A DNA stretch of 64,000 nucleotides from Rhodococcus sp. KBS0724. GTDB lineage: Bacteria > Actinomycetota > Actinomycetes > Mycobacteriales > Mycobacteriaceae. The notes beneath the pieces were generated by a model. The model did not search any database and was not told where the DNA came from. It was given only the letters and a program-made list of their open reading frames with translations. Each line of letters starts with the position of its first letter. Position 1 is the stretch's first letter. Shown here piece by piece: positions 36,426 to 44,777 of the stretch. A program made the position numbers and the translations under genes. The stretch spans positions 5,718,501 to 5,782,500 of the forward strand of contig NZ_VCBX02000001.1 of NCBI RefSeq assembly GCF_005938745.2. Direction: 5' to 3'.

Positions 36426-37708
36426 GCAGGCACGCCGGCGCGAAGCCGACGATCGGCCCGGTCTGGTCCGTCCGAGGTAAGCACTACCGGAACCGCGATC
36501 TCGCTGCCGAGGTAATCGACGAATTGGTCGACTTCATCCGGAACTTCCCGCGGCACAGTCGACATGGTCCGCAGCGCTTCGGTCAACGCTGCCTGATGTT
36601 CGAGATCCTTCCACTTTCCGACGGGTATCGACGTGCACCAGTCGTACCTGTCCACACCCTGGATCGGAGTGCCCGCCGACGTTGCACGTTCCAGCGCGTC
36701 GAGGTGCGTGAGAGCCAAACCGTCGACGCCGCCACTGACCTCCACCGCGTATCGCAACAACATCGTGTCGAGGTGCCCGACCCGAAATGAGCCCTGGTAC
36801 TCGCCGACGCCGTTGTGCGGTTCCGGCAGGGCTGCCCCGAGCGCTCTGTCTTCGGTGGGAAACGGCCCGGCACCGTGACGCGTGGTGTACGTGCGGGTCA
36901 CGCCGAGCACATAACTCTCCCTGCTCATTTCGGCGATCATTGCGCGGGCATTGGACGGCTCCACCGTCGACCAAGTGGTATGCGGGTGAAATCCACGCCA
37001 CTCGTCGAGGAGGACACCTTGCGCACCTTCGAAGACCAGTCGACCACGGGCACCGATGGACTCCAACGCTCCAGGTGCGACAATATCCACTACCGCAGCG
37101 AATTCCGCGTACATGTCGACCATGTCCACTAGTGCGGGAAACCTGTGACGACCGCCGGAGATCAACCTCCCGTAGTACTCCGCCAGGTTCTCGAGTTTGC
37201 GCGCGAGCCCATCCGGTCGTCGGCAGTCACCGACGGTCGGCGCGTCAGGGCGGTCGAGCGCATACGCTGCCGTCTCACCGATTCCCTTGCCACACGAGCC
37301 GTGCCGGTTGCCACCTCGCGCATCCTCACGAGCCCGGTTGGCGGCCACGTGAATCGGCGTCGTCAACAGTGCCCGACCGTCGACGGTCAACAGGTCGAAT
37401 GGATCTTGTACGCCAACGGCTTCCAATGCTCGCGCTTCCCTCGCCAAGGAGATCGGTTCGACGAGCACGAACTTCGAGAGAAAGGTAGGAATGCCGTTGA
37501 GTGTTCCCGATCCGAATTGCGAAAAGGTGTGGTGACGTTCTCCGTTCACGACATTGTGAGCGGCTTGCGCCCCTCCGTTGAACCGAACGACTGCCGCCAC
37601 ATCGAGATCTGCCTGCGGTGAGCAGAGCCAGTCGACCGTGGCGCCCTTCCCGGCGTCACCGAAGCCCAGGTCGACAACAACGATGTCACGATCACCCAAA
37701 GCGTCCAT
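36422..37708 (-). CDS. divergent adenylosuccinate synthetase paralogue, 428 aa
   Basis: PurA superfamily fold. The GTP/IMP loop GFGDAGKG (residues 15-22) keeps the catalytic Asp18 and Lys21, and RFNGGAQAAHNV keeps His51. GSCGKGIGETAAYA, FEGAQGVLLDEWRG and HGAGPFPTE are also recognisable. The aspartate-binding loop, TTTGRPRRCGW in true PurA, reads VGEYQGSFRVGH here (about residues 301-312), so another amino-group donor or substrate is likely. The ATG at 37708 is preceded by GGAGG inside a tandem duplicated ribosome binding site. The context (vWA, pseudokinase, NrtR-like) does not suggest purine synthesis. Confidence 0.85.
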
Positions 37709-37742
37709 TGTGTCCTCCTTCAGTCTGTGTCCTCCTTCAGTC
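37709..37742 (-). repeat. exact 17-bp tandem duplication carrying two Shine-Dalgarno sites
   Basis: The 17-base unit (minus strand GACTGAAGGAGGACACA) occurs twice in direct succession. The upstream copy contains the stop codon of the vWA gene. The downstream copy places GGAGG 5 bases before the ATG of the PurA-like gene. The junction therefore has two identical ribosome binding sites 17 bases apart. Confidence 0.9.
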
Positions 37743-38723
37743 GAAATCGACGTCATCCGCGCCTGTTCCGAGATCACTCGGCAAGGCGGCCACCCGTGCG
37801 GGAGACTTTTTCGTGATTCTCGCCAGCGCCTTCCCGACAGTCGTGGCCTCTGCCGTCGATCCCACATCCCGGAGGTCAGCCAACCCGTCATTCAAGTCGA
37901 TGCGGTCTTCACCGATCCCCACGGTCAGGGCAATGAGTTCACACACGGCCGCGGGATCGTCGAGCTTAAGGAAACGCTCCCCCAACAGATCCGTCCAGTG
38001 GCCGGCGATCTCCGGATCGTTGTAATACGACGACTGGTTGGGCAACACGAAGTAGACGTTCCACTTTTCCTCCAGTTCGCGATACACCGAGGGAACGGAA
38101 ATGTCCCGTCGAACCTTGTCGCCGATGACGTCGCGAATGTGACGACCCGACAGTCGCGGCTTGTTCAATTCGTCGCCGATGATGAACAGATAGCCTTTGC
38201 GTCCCCGCTTCTCCCAAGCGTCGGTGCTTGTGTGGCGGGCCATGAAATAGGCTGCCAGTTCATAGCTTTCCGATTTCTGACCACCACCGTTTCCTTCGAG
38301 GAAGATGGTGCGCAGCTGCTCGTCCATCGCATTGCCCGACTCGAATTGCCCTACCTGCAGCGGCACCCGATCGGAATCCGCGTCGCCGATCCCACCGAAC
38401 AGAATCTGAGGATCATCTGCATAGCCCTTGCGTTGCAGCAATCCGTGCAGCTTCCCGAGCTTGTCCTGCATGATGCGCGGAACGGCGCCCATCGAACCTG
38501 TGACGTCGAAAAGCACTGCAATAGGTAAAGAATCAGGGTGCCCGTTCGAATCGCGGCACTCTCGTGTGTCTACGCCGAACGGATCGAGAGTGGGATCTGC
38601 TTTCCAACTGCTCCGCGGACGCGACCGGAGCGCATCCGTGTACCCGAAATCGTCGACACCGCGCGCGGCACGAAATGTCTTGCCCGCCAAATACGTGTTG
38701 TCGTCCCAGTATCCATATCCCAT
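37737..38723 (-). CDS. von Willebrand factor A (vWA) domain protein, 328 aa
   Basis: After an N-terminal segment rich in aromatic and glycine residues (MGYGYWDDNTYLAGKTF), the vWA domain starts at LPIAVLFDVTGSMGAVPRIM. This holds the metal-ion-dependent adhesion site (D-x-T-G-S-M). GNGGGQKSESYELAAYFMA supplies the downstream residues and LFIIGDELNKPRLSG the last strand. No signal peptide or membrane helix is seen, so it is cytoplasmic. Such intracellular vWA proteins act as Mg-dependent scaffolds, often with AAA+ or kinase partners. The ATG at 38723 is chosen over GTG 38732, which is too close to GAAAGG. It lies 15 bp after the J-domain/pseudokinase gene. Confidence 0.85.
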   Translation of the reverse strand: MGYGYWDDNTYLAGKTFRAARGVDDFGYTDALRSRPRSSWKADPTLDPFGVDTRECRDSNGHPDSLPIAVLFDVTGSMGAVPRIMQDKLGKLHGLLQRKGYADDPQILFGGIGDADSDRVPLQVGQFESGNAMDEQLRTIFLEGNGGGQKSESYELAAYFMARHTSTDAWEKRGRKGYLFIIGDELNKPRLSGRHIRDVIGDKVRRDISVPSVYRELEEKWNVYFVLPNQSSYYNDPEIAGHWTDLLGERFLKLDDPAAVCELIALTVGIGEDRIDLNDGLADLRDVGSTAEATTVGKALARITKKSPARVAALPSDLGTGADDVDFD

Positions 38724-38738
38724 GATGATCACTGCCTT

Positions 38739-39758
38739 TCAGATTGTGGGGACGCTGAACGCCCGGAATGTTCGTTCGCCGTACAGAAGCTCGAGGAGTT
38801 CGTCGAACTCGCCGAGAAGGTCGACTGCGTCAGGTCGCAGCCGTGGATTGTCTTGCATACACCCCAGCGCGAAAGTGTTCATACGACTGGGAATTCGATC
38901 ACCGAGCATGAACGTCATCAGCCGATGCGCCATGTAGACGTCCCATCCCGGAGAAGCCACTTCACCGAGTTCCGGCGGGTAGGCATCTCGGCAGGAACTG
39001 ATCTTCGCTGCCGGTCGCATCCCCGAACGAGTCGCAAACGACCAGCCCACCAGCACCACTCCATGCAGATCAGGCTGTATCAACACGTTCTCTTCCACGA
39101 TCGCGGTATGGACCCAACCCGCCTGGTGGGCTGCCGCAAGTGCCCGCAACAGGCGTCGGTGCATCCAGGCCCAATCTCGTGGATCGAGGCCGTCCGGGTA
39201 GGCGCGGCGTACATCGGCAAGGGTGACAAAGCCGGTAGAGCGATCATCGAGCACATTGATCCGGCGAACTTCCCCCGAAGCCGGGTCGGCTGCCGAAATG
39301 CGGTCGATCAGCGTCGGAGCGTAAGGCGCCCCGTAGATGCTGGTGAGGGCCGACCTTTCCGCTTCCATCAGCAGGTTTGCTCGCCGACTGCGAGGGATCT
39401 TCAGAACAACTGGTGCCCCAGACCGGTCCCGCGCGCGGTACACCGTCGACACCGAACCCCGAGCAACAAGATCACCCAACACGTACTCGTCGCTATCCCC
39501 GACGTATGTCACCGCGGAATGCGCTGCTTCCGATTCCGCCAACCAACTGCGGTACAACTTGTTCAACCGAGTTGTCGCGGCGGCACATCGCGCGACATCA
39601 CCTGCCTGCGCCCGATCCGGATGGACCGCAGCAACCAAGCAATGGAATTGACGCTTCGCCTGCCGGCGCGATTCCGAATCCGCGGTGGCACTTCCGAACA
39701 GCTCGGTCGAGGTTGTTGCCGCCTCGACAGTTTCGAGATCGTTCTTGACCGTGTTCAT
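38739..39758 (-). CDS. J-domain/protein-kinase-like fusion, probable pseudokinase, 339 aa
   Basis: Residues about 32-75 resemble a DnaJ J-domain: KRQFHCLVAAVHPDRA with the HPD tripeptide at 46-48, and a following helix. Residues about 90-325 follow the protein-kinase fold. They have a nucleotide-loop region VARGSVSTVYRARD, VVLKIPRS (lysine 120), and a glutamate in EAERSAL. The catalytic loop reads HTAIVEENVLI instead of HRDLKPENVLL, and DFG is replaced by GWS (238-240). Both catalytic aspartates are lost, so it is probably a pseudokinase. First gene of the four-gene operon, starting 2 bp from a palindromic operator. Confidence 0.8.
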   Translation of the reverse strand: MNTVKNDLETVEAATTSTELFGSATADSESRRQAKRQFHCLVAAVHPDRAQAGDVARCAAATTRLNKLYRSWLAESEAAHSAVTYVGDSDEYVLGDLVARGSVSTVYRARDRSGAPVVLKIPRSRRANLLMEAERSALTSIYGAPYAPTLIDRISAADPASGEVRRINVLDDRSTGFVTLADVRRAYPDGLDPRDWAWMHRRLLRALAAAHQAGWVHTAIVEENVLIQPDLHGVVLVGWSFATRSGMRPAAKISSCRDAYPPELGEVASPGWDVYMAHRLMTFMLGDRIPSRMNTFALGCMQDNPRLRPDAVDLLGEFDELLELLYGERTFRAFSVPTI

Positions 39759-39760
39759 GT

Positions 39761-39783
39761 GTTTTAGTCTAAGTGACTAAAAC
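39761..39783. promoter_or_regulatory. NrtR-type palindromic operator upstream of the four-gene operon
   Basis: GTTTTAGTC-TAAGT-GACTAAAAC is a perfect 9+5+9 inverted repeat ending 2 bp before the start codon of the J-domain/pseudokinase gene. TTTAGT/ACTAAA half-sites of this size are the type bound by NrtR regulators, and the operon encodes an NrtR-like protein. Binding is inference. Confidence 0.7.
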
Positions 39784-39909
39784 GTATTGCGCAAGATCTA
39801 CTGCACGGCCACACTCCGTTCACCCGACTCGTGTTCAGTTACAGAGGCGATACTCTCGCCGACTCACTCGGATCGTCGGGCACGTTCCTGCCCGTGAAGG
39901 GAATTCATC

Positions 39910-41007
39910 ATGGCCAGCGTTACTTTCGACCGCGCAACTCGTTCATACGGGGGTACCGATCGCCCCGCACTCGACCAACTCGAGTTGGACATCGCAGACG
40001 GAGAGTTCCTTGTCCTCGTCGGCCCATCGGGATGCGGGAAGTCGACTTCTCTGCGAATGCTTGCCGGACTCGAACCGGTTGATTCGGGTCGCATCCTGAT
40101 CGGTGATCGCGATGTCACCGACGTGGAACCTCAGCATCGCGATATTGCGATGGTCTTCCAGAACTACGCGCTCTATCCACACATGAGCGTGGGAGCAAAC
40201 ATGGGCTTTGCCCTCAAGATCGCCGGGGTCCCGAAGCCGGAGCGGGAAGCTCGAGTGCTAGAAGCCGCGAGGGTGCTCGATCTCGAGCAGTATCTCGATC
40301 GGAAACCGAAGGCGCTGTCGGGTGGACAGCGGCAACGAGTTGCCATGGGTAGGGCCATTGTTCGCAATCCTCAGGTATTCCTGATGGACGAGCCGCTCTC
40401 CAATCTCGACGCCAAGCTGCGCGTTCAGACCCGCACACAGATCGCCTCTCTGACCCGGCGACTCGGTGTCACCACCGTGTACGTCACCCACGACCAGGTC
40501 GAGGCAATGACCATGGGCGACCGTGTTGCGGTACTCAAAGACGGTGTGCTCCAACAGGTAGACACACCTCGCCGACTCTACACCAGCCCCGCCAACATCT
40601 TTGTGGCCGGATTCATCGGCTCACCCGCGATGAGCTTCATCGACCTCGACCTCGACGACGGCGAGATGTCACTCGGCGGGACAGCGTACCGCGTTCCACG
40701 ATCCGTCGCCGACGCGTCACTGACTCCCCACGTCACAGTGGGTATCCGGCCGGAATCTTTTGTGCGGGTCGAGAACGGAATTACAGTCACCGTCGACGTC
40801 GTCGAAGAACTGGGGGCCGACGCATTTGTGTACGGCCACACCACTATCAACGGCAAGCGCCATGAGCTGGTGATTCGAGAAGAAGGCAATACCGCGCCGC
40901 CGATCGGAGCACAGTTCGACGTGCTCCCCGTAGCCGAGAGTATGCACCTCTTCGACCCGACCACCGGCACCCGCCTGTCCACCGATGACACGGCCGTACA
41001 CGTATAG
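39910..41007 (+). CDS. ugpC: ABC transporter ATPase, MalK/UgpC type, 365 aa
   Basis: Walker A GPSGCGKST (residues 38-46), signature LSGGQRQRVAMGRAI, Walker B VFLMDEPLSNLDAKLR and switch histidine in VYVTHDQVEAMTMGD. The C-terminal third is the MalK/UgpC regulatory OB-fold region (VGIRPESFVRV and so on). It energises import of sugars or glycerol phosphate esters. AAGGGA precedes the ATG. It is separated from its presumed permease genes by the HAD and DeoR genes on the other strand; such ATPases can serve several transporters, so the assignment to the 42.9-46.9 kb system is inference. Confidence 0.9.
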   Translation: MASVTFDRATRSYGGTDRPALDQLELDIADGEFLVLVGPSGCGKSTSLRMLAGLEPVDSGRILIGDRDVTDVEPQHRDIAMVFQNYALYPHMSVGANMGFALKIAGVPKPEREARVLEAARVLDLEQYLDRKPKALSGGQRQRVAMGRAIVRNPQVFLMDEPLSNLDAKLRVQTRTQIASLTRRLGVTTVYVTHDQVEAMTMGDRVAVLKDGVLQQVDTPRRLYTSPANIFVAGFIGSPAMSFIDLDLDDGEMSLGGTAYRVPRSVADASLTPHVTVGIRPESFVRVENGITVTVDVVEELGADAFVYGHTTINGKRHELVIREEGNTAPPIGAQFDVLPVAESMHLFDPTTGTRLSTDDTAVHV

Positions 41008-41018
41008 GCCCTGATTCA

Positions 41019-41057
41019 CGAAGGTCCCGCCGCGGTTCGTCAGCGGCGGGACCTTCG
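41019..41057. terminator. bidirectional terminator between ugpC and the HAD phosphatase gene
   Basis: CGAAGGTCCCGCCGC pairs perfectly with GCGGCGGGACCTTCG around a 9-base loop (15-bp G+C-rich stem). It starts 12 bases after the ATPase stop and ends 6 bases before the convergent gene's stop. Confidence 0.85.
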
Positions 41058-41062
41058 CGTCT

Positions 41063-41752
41063 TCAGATGGACTGCAGTTCGAGCGATGCTGCCCGCCCAG
41101 CCACCAACTCCTCGAGATCCGTGACCGACTTGCCGGCCAACGTCGCCCACAGGACAACGCCGGGATCTTCCTGCAGACTCACCATGTTCGGGACGCCCAC
41201 TGCGACGGCACCCGCAGCAATCGCCGACGCCAAACCTGGGATCGAATCCTCGATCGCCACAACCTGATCCATGGAGATCGGACCCGCCAGGGCCGAAAGA
41301 TCTTCTCTGGCCCGCAAGTACGGCTCCGGGTGGGGCTTACCGCGCTCCACCATGTCTCCGGTAACCATCAGCTGAAATGTTCCGGGTGGGAGCGCGCTTG
41401 CCACAGCCTCCGCCAGCGGCGCCTCACTCATCGTCACCAGCACACAGGGGATTCCGGCCGCGCGAACCTGCGCCAACAACTCTCGGGCGCCCGGACGCCA
41501 CTCGATCGACTGCCGAACACCCGCCACGACGGCGGCCACCAGCTCGTCGACGATCTCGCGGATGGGCAGATCTGCGCCCGCCGCTTGAAGGACCGCAGCA
41601 GAGTCCGGTAGGGCCTTCCCCACCAGCGCTGTTGCCTGTTCGTCAGACCACTCCACTCCGTACCGCGACATCAAGGCACGCTCCGCCGCAAACCAACTCG
41701 GCTCGGTGTCCACCAACGTTCCGTCCATGTCCCAGAAGACCGCTTGCAGCAT
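41063..41752 (-). CDS. HAD-superfamily phosphatase (beta-phosphoglucomutase/GPP-like), 229 aa
   Basis: HAD motif I is FWDMDGTLVDTEP (nucleophile and acid aspartates). Motif II is VLVTMSE, motif III lysine is in ERGKPHPEPYL and motif IV is VAIEDSIPGLASAIAAG. The cap domain between motifs I and II is of the helical subclass. Substrates of this subgroup include glycerol phosphate, sugar phosphates and nucleotides. It is coupled to the DeoR gene (TGATG overlap) and sits in the Ugp-like transport region, which makes glycerol-3-phosphate or a sugar phosphate plausible. Confidence 0.87.
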   Translation of the reverse strand: MLQAVFWDMDGTLVDTEPSWFAAERALMSRYGVEWSDEQATALVGKALPDSAAVLQAAGADLPIREIVDELVAAVVAGVRQSIEWRPGARELLAQVRAAGIPCVLVTMSEAPLAEAVASALPPGTFQLMVTGDMVERGKPHPEPYLRAREDLSALAGPISMDQVVAIEDSIPGLASAIAAGAVAVGVPNMVSLQEDPGVVLWATLAGKSVTDLEELVAGRAASLELQSI

Positions 41753-42570
41753 CAGGACTTCCCTTCCTCTTGTAGATCGACACGATCGGATGAAGCGACG
41801 CGCACCACAACACCCTGCGCACGAATATCCTCGATAATCCCCAGCGGCGCAGCGTCATCGGTGATCAATTCGTCGATCACATCCCACCCACACACTCGAT
41901 GTAGCGAGGTCTGCGCCAATTTGGAACTGTCCATCAGCAGAACCCGACGGCCGGCGCACCGGATCATCTCCGCTTTGAGCCGAACCACCTTTTCTTCCTG
42001 GTGGTACATGCCGTCTCGATCGGCGCTCGACGTCGAGAAGTACAAAGCGTCGACGCGCAGCTCACGAACTGCTTTGGCTGCGCCTTCGCCGACAAACGAT
42101 TCATGGCCGGAGTCGAAATCGCCGCCGATCGCGGTCACCGAAATGCCGGTCACTTCGGATAGTTCACGAAGAGATGGCAGATAGTTCGTCACGACCCGAA
42201 GTTCTTCGATCTCGATCAGATGCCGGATCATGTGGGAGGCGGTGGTGGAATCGTCGAGCATTATCACCTGCCCCGGTGCAACCTCGGTGGCAGCAGCAGC
42301 GCCGATCGCCAACTTCTGTTCAGTGGCGATACGACGCCTCAGCGGTGCCGCAATTTCGTAACTGCTGGTTCGTTCGATGCTGACGCCACCCCTGAACTTC
42401 CGGACTATGCCGCGACGTTGGAGTTCGTCGAGATCACGGTGGACCGTCATCAACGAGATGTCGAAGTGAGCGGCCAGCGATTGCGCGGACGCCGATTCAT
42501 CTGCCATCAGGCATTCGAGAATGCCGTCCAACCGTTCTTGCCTGGTGTGGGTGATCAATCGTCGACTCAT
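41752..42570 (-). CDS. DeoR/GlpR-family transcriptional regulator, 272 aa
   Basis: N-terminal DeoR helix-turn-helix: TRQERLDGILECLMADESASAQSLAAHFDISLMTVHRDLDELQRRGIVRKFRGGV in consecutive segments. The sugar-phosphate sensing domain follows with IGAAAATEV, VIMLDDSTTASHMIRHL and VTNYLPSLRELSE. DeoR/GlpR regulators respond to phosphorylated sugars or glycerol-3-phosphate. It is divergent from the ABC permease operon with a 343-bp region between, containing a palindrome. Confidence 0.9.
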   Translation of the reverse strand: MSRRLITHTRQERLDGILECLMADESASAQSLAAHFDISLMTVHRDLDELQRRGIVRKFRGGVSIERTSSYEIAAPLRRRIATEQKLAIGAAAATEVAPGQVIMLDDSTTASHMIRHLIEIEELRVVTNYLPSLRELSEVTGISVTAIGGDFDSGHESFVGEGAAKAVRELRVDALYFSTSSADRDGMYHQEEKVVRLKAEMIRCAGRRVLLMDSSKLAQTSLHRVCGWDVIDELITDDAAPLGIIEDIRAQGVVVRVASSDRVDLQEEGKS

Positions 42571-42913
42571 CCAATACCTTGCTGTTGCTGGTGTGATTAC
42601 ACGTCATTTATATCACTCTTCCTGATATGAATGCTCGATGAACGAGTTGAGAATCTTGGGCGTGACAAACTGAAATTCCAGCTCCGCCGGCATCGGCACC
42701 GTCATGCCATAAGTCATTAAATCTGCTGCACAACAACATATTTACTAACTTCATCACTCATCACCACCTCTTCAAAGATGCCCGTTTTGACCATTTGACG
42801 GCCACCGGCCCGAGTGAAACGATCACTGCGATCAACGAAGACGTAACAGCGTCGATGTGATCTTCACCGTCTCGCATCAAGAAAGCGATACCCCCGGAAG
42901 AAATGGTCTCGAC
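42571..42913. other. 343-bp A+T-richer regulatory region between the DeoR gene and ugpA
   Basis: This is the only gene-free stretch over 300 bases. It is visibly richer in A+T than its surroundings and contains the inverted repeat at 42605-42633 near the DeoR side. No open reading frame with a ribosome binding site, no tRNA-like fold and no riboswitch signature were seen. Confidence 0.7.
42605..42633. promoter_or_regulatory. candidate DeoR operator
   Basis: CATTTATATCA and TGATATGAATG form an 11-bp inverted repeat with one mismatch around a 7-base spacer. It lies 35 bp upstream of the DeoR start and within the divergent promoter region. Confidence 0.5.
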
Positions 42914-43870
42914 ATGTCGTTGACAACTCAACGCCCGGCACCGCCGACGGTCTCCACTCCTGCGAGTCGCGGATCGACCCGGGGTCGCCCTACTCGAAAG
43001 CGTGATCGCAAGGGCTACAAGCTCTTTGTGCTCTTCACCTTCCCGAACCTCCTGTTGATAGCGGTCTTCGCGTATTGGCCCGTAATCGGCAATATCTATC
43101 TCAGCCTCACCGAATGGGACATGATCGCTCCGACGCCGCTGTTCGTCGGCATCGACAACTACACCAAGTTGTTCGGTGATCCAGCGTTTCTCCGCGTATT
43201 ACGTCTGACCTTGGTATGGGTTGTTGCGATTGTCGGCATCAGCCTCACCGCGGGACTCGCCCTGGCGTGCCTGTTCAATCGCCAATCCCGAGGACGCGCA
43301 GCCGTTTCCGCTTTGGCATTCTCACCACACATTCTCTCGGGCGCCGCGGTAGCCGCGATCTGGTTGTTCATCTTCGATCCGAACTACGGACTGTCCCGAG
43401 CGCTGTTCGGGTTGTTCGGAGCAGATTCACCGCACTGGACGACGTCGAGTTCGTGGGCGATGCCCGCGCTGATCATCGTCTCGATCTGGAAAGGTGTCGG
43501 CTTTGTAGCCATCGTGTACGTGGCCGCACTTCAATCGATGCCCGCCGACGTCCTCGAGGCGGCTCGTCTCGACGGGGCAGGTGCCTGGCAGACATTCCGG
43601 CACATCACCATGCCGCTGCTCTCACCGACAACGTTCTTCCTCCTCATCACACAGGTCATCAGCGCCTTTCAGTCCTTCGACGTCATCGCGATGATGACCA
43701 GTGGCGGACCCGCAGGCGCCACAACCACTCTCAGCTGGTTCATCTACCAAGAGGGATTCAAGGCATTCAGTGCCGGCACTGCCGCCGCCGGATCCATGGT
43801 GATGTTTGTCGTCCTGATGGGCGTCACAGTGTTCCAAATGCGATTCGTCGAGAAGAAAGTGCACTACTGA
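42914..43870 (+). CDS. ugpA: ABC transporter permease, UgpA/MalF type, 318 aa
   Basis: Six transmembrane helices after a charged N-terminus (GRPTRKRDRKGYKLFVLFTFPNLLL in segments). The EAA loop that docks on the ATPase is VLEAARLDGAGAWQTFRHITMPLL. YLSLTEWDM and FVGIDNYTKLFGD are family-typical. The ATG giving MSLTTQ at 42914 is chosen because the earlier start adds an unrelated stretch. The stop overlaps the next permease start (TGATG). Import of glycerol-3-phosphate diesters or a related sugar is inferred from the downstream phosphodiesterase. Confidence 0.88.
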   Translation: MSLTTQRPAPPTVSTPASRGSTRGRPTRKRDRKGYKLFVLFTFPNLLLIAVFAYWPVIGNIYLSLTEWDMIAPTPLFVGIDNYTKLFGDPAFLRVLRLTLVWVVAIVGISLTAGLALACLFNRQSRGRAAVSALAFSPHILSGAAVAAIWLFIFDPNYGLSRALFGLFGADSPHWTTSSSWAMPALIIVSIWKGVGFVAIVYVAALQSMPADVLEAARLDGAGAWQTFRHITMPLLSPTTFFLLITQVISAFQSFDVIAMMTSGGPAGATTTLSWFIYQEGFKAFSAGTAAAGSMVMFVVLMGVTVFQMRFVEKKVHY

Positions 43871-44724
43871 TGTCCGCACCCAGCAGAACGACAACCCCGA
43901 CAAAAACGCGCATTCGCTTTCGCCTGTCCTGGATCGGACTTGTTGTTGTCGGCCTTGTCTTTGCCATCCCGTTCTACTGGATGATCTCGTCGGCCTTCAA
44001 GCCGGAGAGCGAGATCTACCAGTGGCCACTGCAACTCGTCCCCAGCCGCCTGGCGTGGGAGAACTTCAGCCACGCGTGGAATGCCGTTCCGTTCGGCGAC
44101 TTCTTCGTCAACTCACTGATCGTCACAATCGTCGGTGCCACCGCGAAGGTCACCTTGGCAATTTTCAGCGCCTACGCCTTTGCGTTCCTTCCCTTTCCGG
44201 GTAAGAAGTGGCTCTTCCTTGCGGTCTTGGGAGCCTTGATGGTGCCGGGACACGTGACGCTGTTGCTCAACTACATCACCATCGGCAATCTCGGATTGAT
44301 CAACACATATGCGGGAATCATTCTGCCCGGACTCGCAAGCGCCTTCGGAACATTCCTTCTACGCCAACACTTTCTGAGTCTCCCGAAGGAAGTCATGGAG
44401 GCAGCAGAACTCGACGGCGCCGGGCACATCCGCAAGCTGTTCTACTTTGCATTGCCGATGTCCGTTCCCGCGGTCGTCACCGTTGCGCTGATCGCTGTCA
44501 TCGACGAGTGGAACGACTTCATCTGGCCTCTTCTCGTCACCAATTCCGTTCAGATGCGCACTCTTCCCATCGGTTTGATGGCACTCAAAGAGAGTGAGGG
44601 TGTGGACAACTGGGGCGCAATCATGGCAGGCACCACCATGGTTGTCCTCCCCATGCTGCTGCTCTTTCTCTTCGCTCAGCGATTCATCGTCGCCGGGCTT
44701 GCCGGAGCGTCTGTCCGACGCTGA
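43870..44724 (+). CDS. ugpE: ABC transporter permease, UgpE/MalG type, 284 aa
   Basis: Six transmembrane helices with the MalG-type EAA loop EVMEAAELDGAGHIRKLFYFALPMS. It has AIPFYWMISSAFKPESEI near the N-terminus and AVIDEWNDFIWPLLVT near the C-terminus. It forms the membrane channel with the preceding permease, with which it overlaps by one base. A 53-bp gap follows before the binding-protein gene. Confidence 0.88.
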   Translation: MSAPSRTTTPTKTRIRFRLSWIGLVVVGLVFAIPFYWMISSAFKPESEIYQWPLQLVPSRLAWENFSHAWNAVPFGDFFVNSLIVTIVGATAKVTLAIFSAYAFAFLPFPGKKWLFLAVLGALMVPGHVTLLLNYITIGNLGLINTYAGIILPGLASAFGTFLLRQHFLSLPKEVMEAAELDGAGHIRKLFYFALPMSVPAVVTVALIAVIDEWNDFIWPLLVTNSVQMRTLPIGLMALKESEGVDNWGAIMAGTTMVVLPMLLLFLFAQRFIVAGLAGASVRR

Positions 44725-44777
44725 TCGGTTTTCCGACCTTTCCCTGCCAGTTCAGCATCTTCCAGGAGATAACCACC

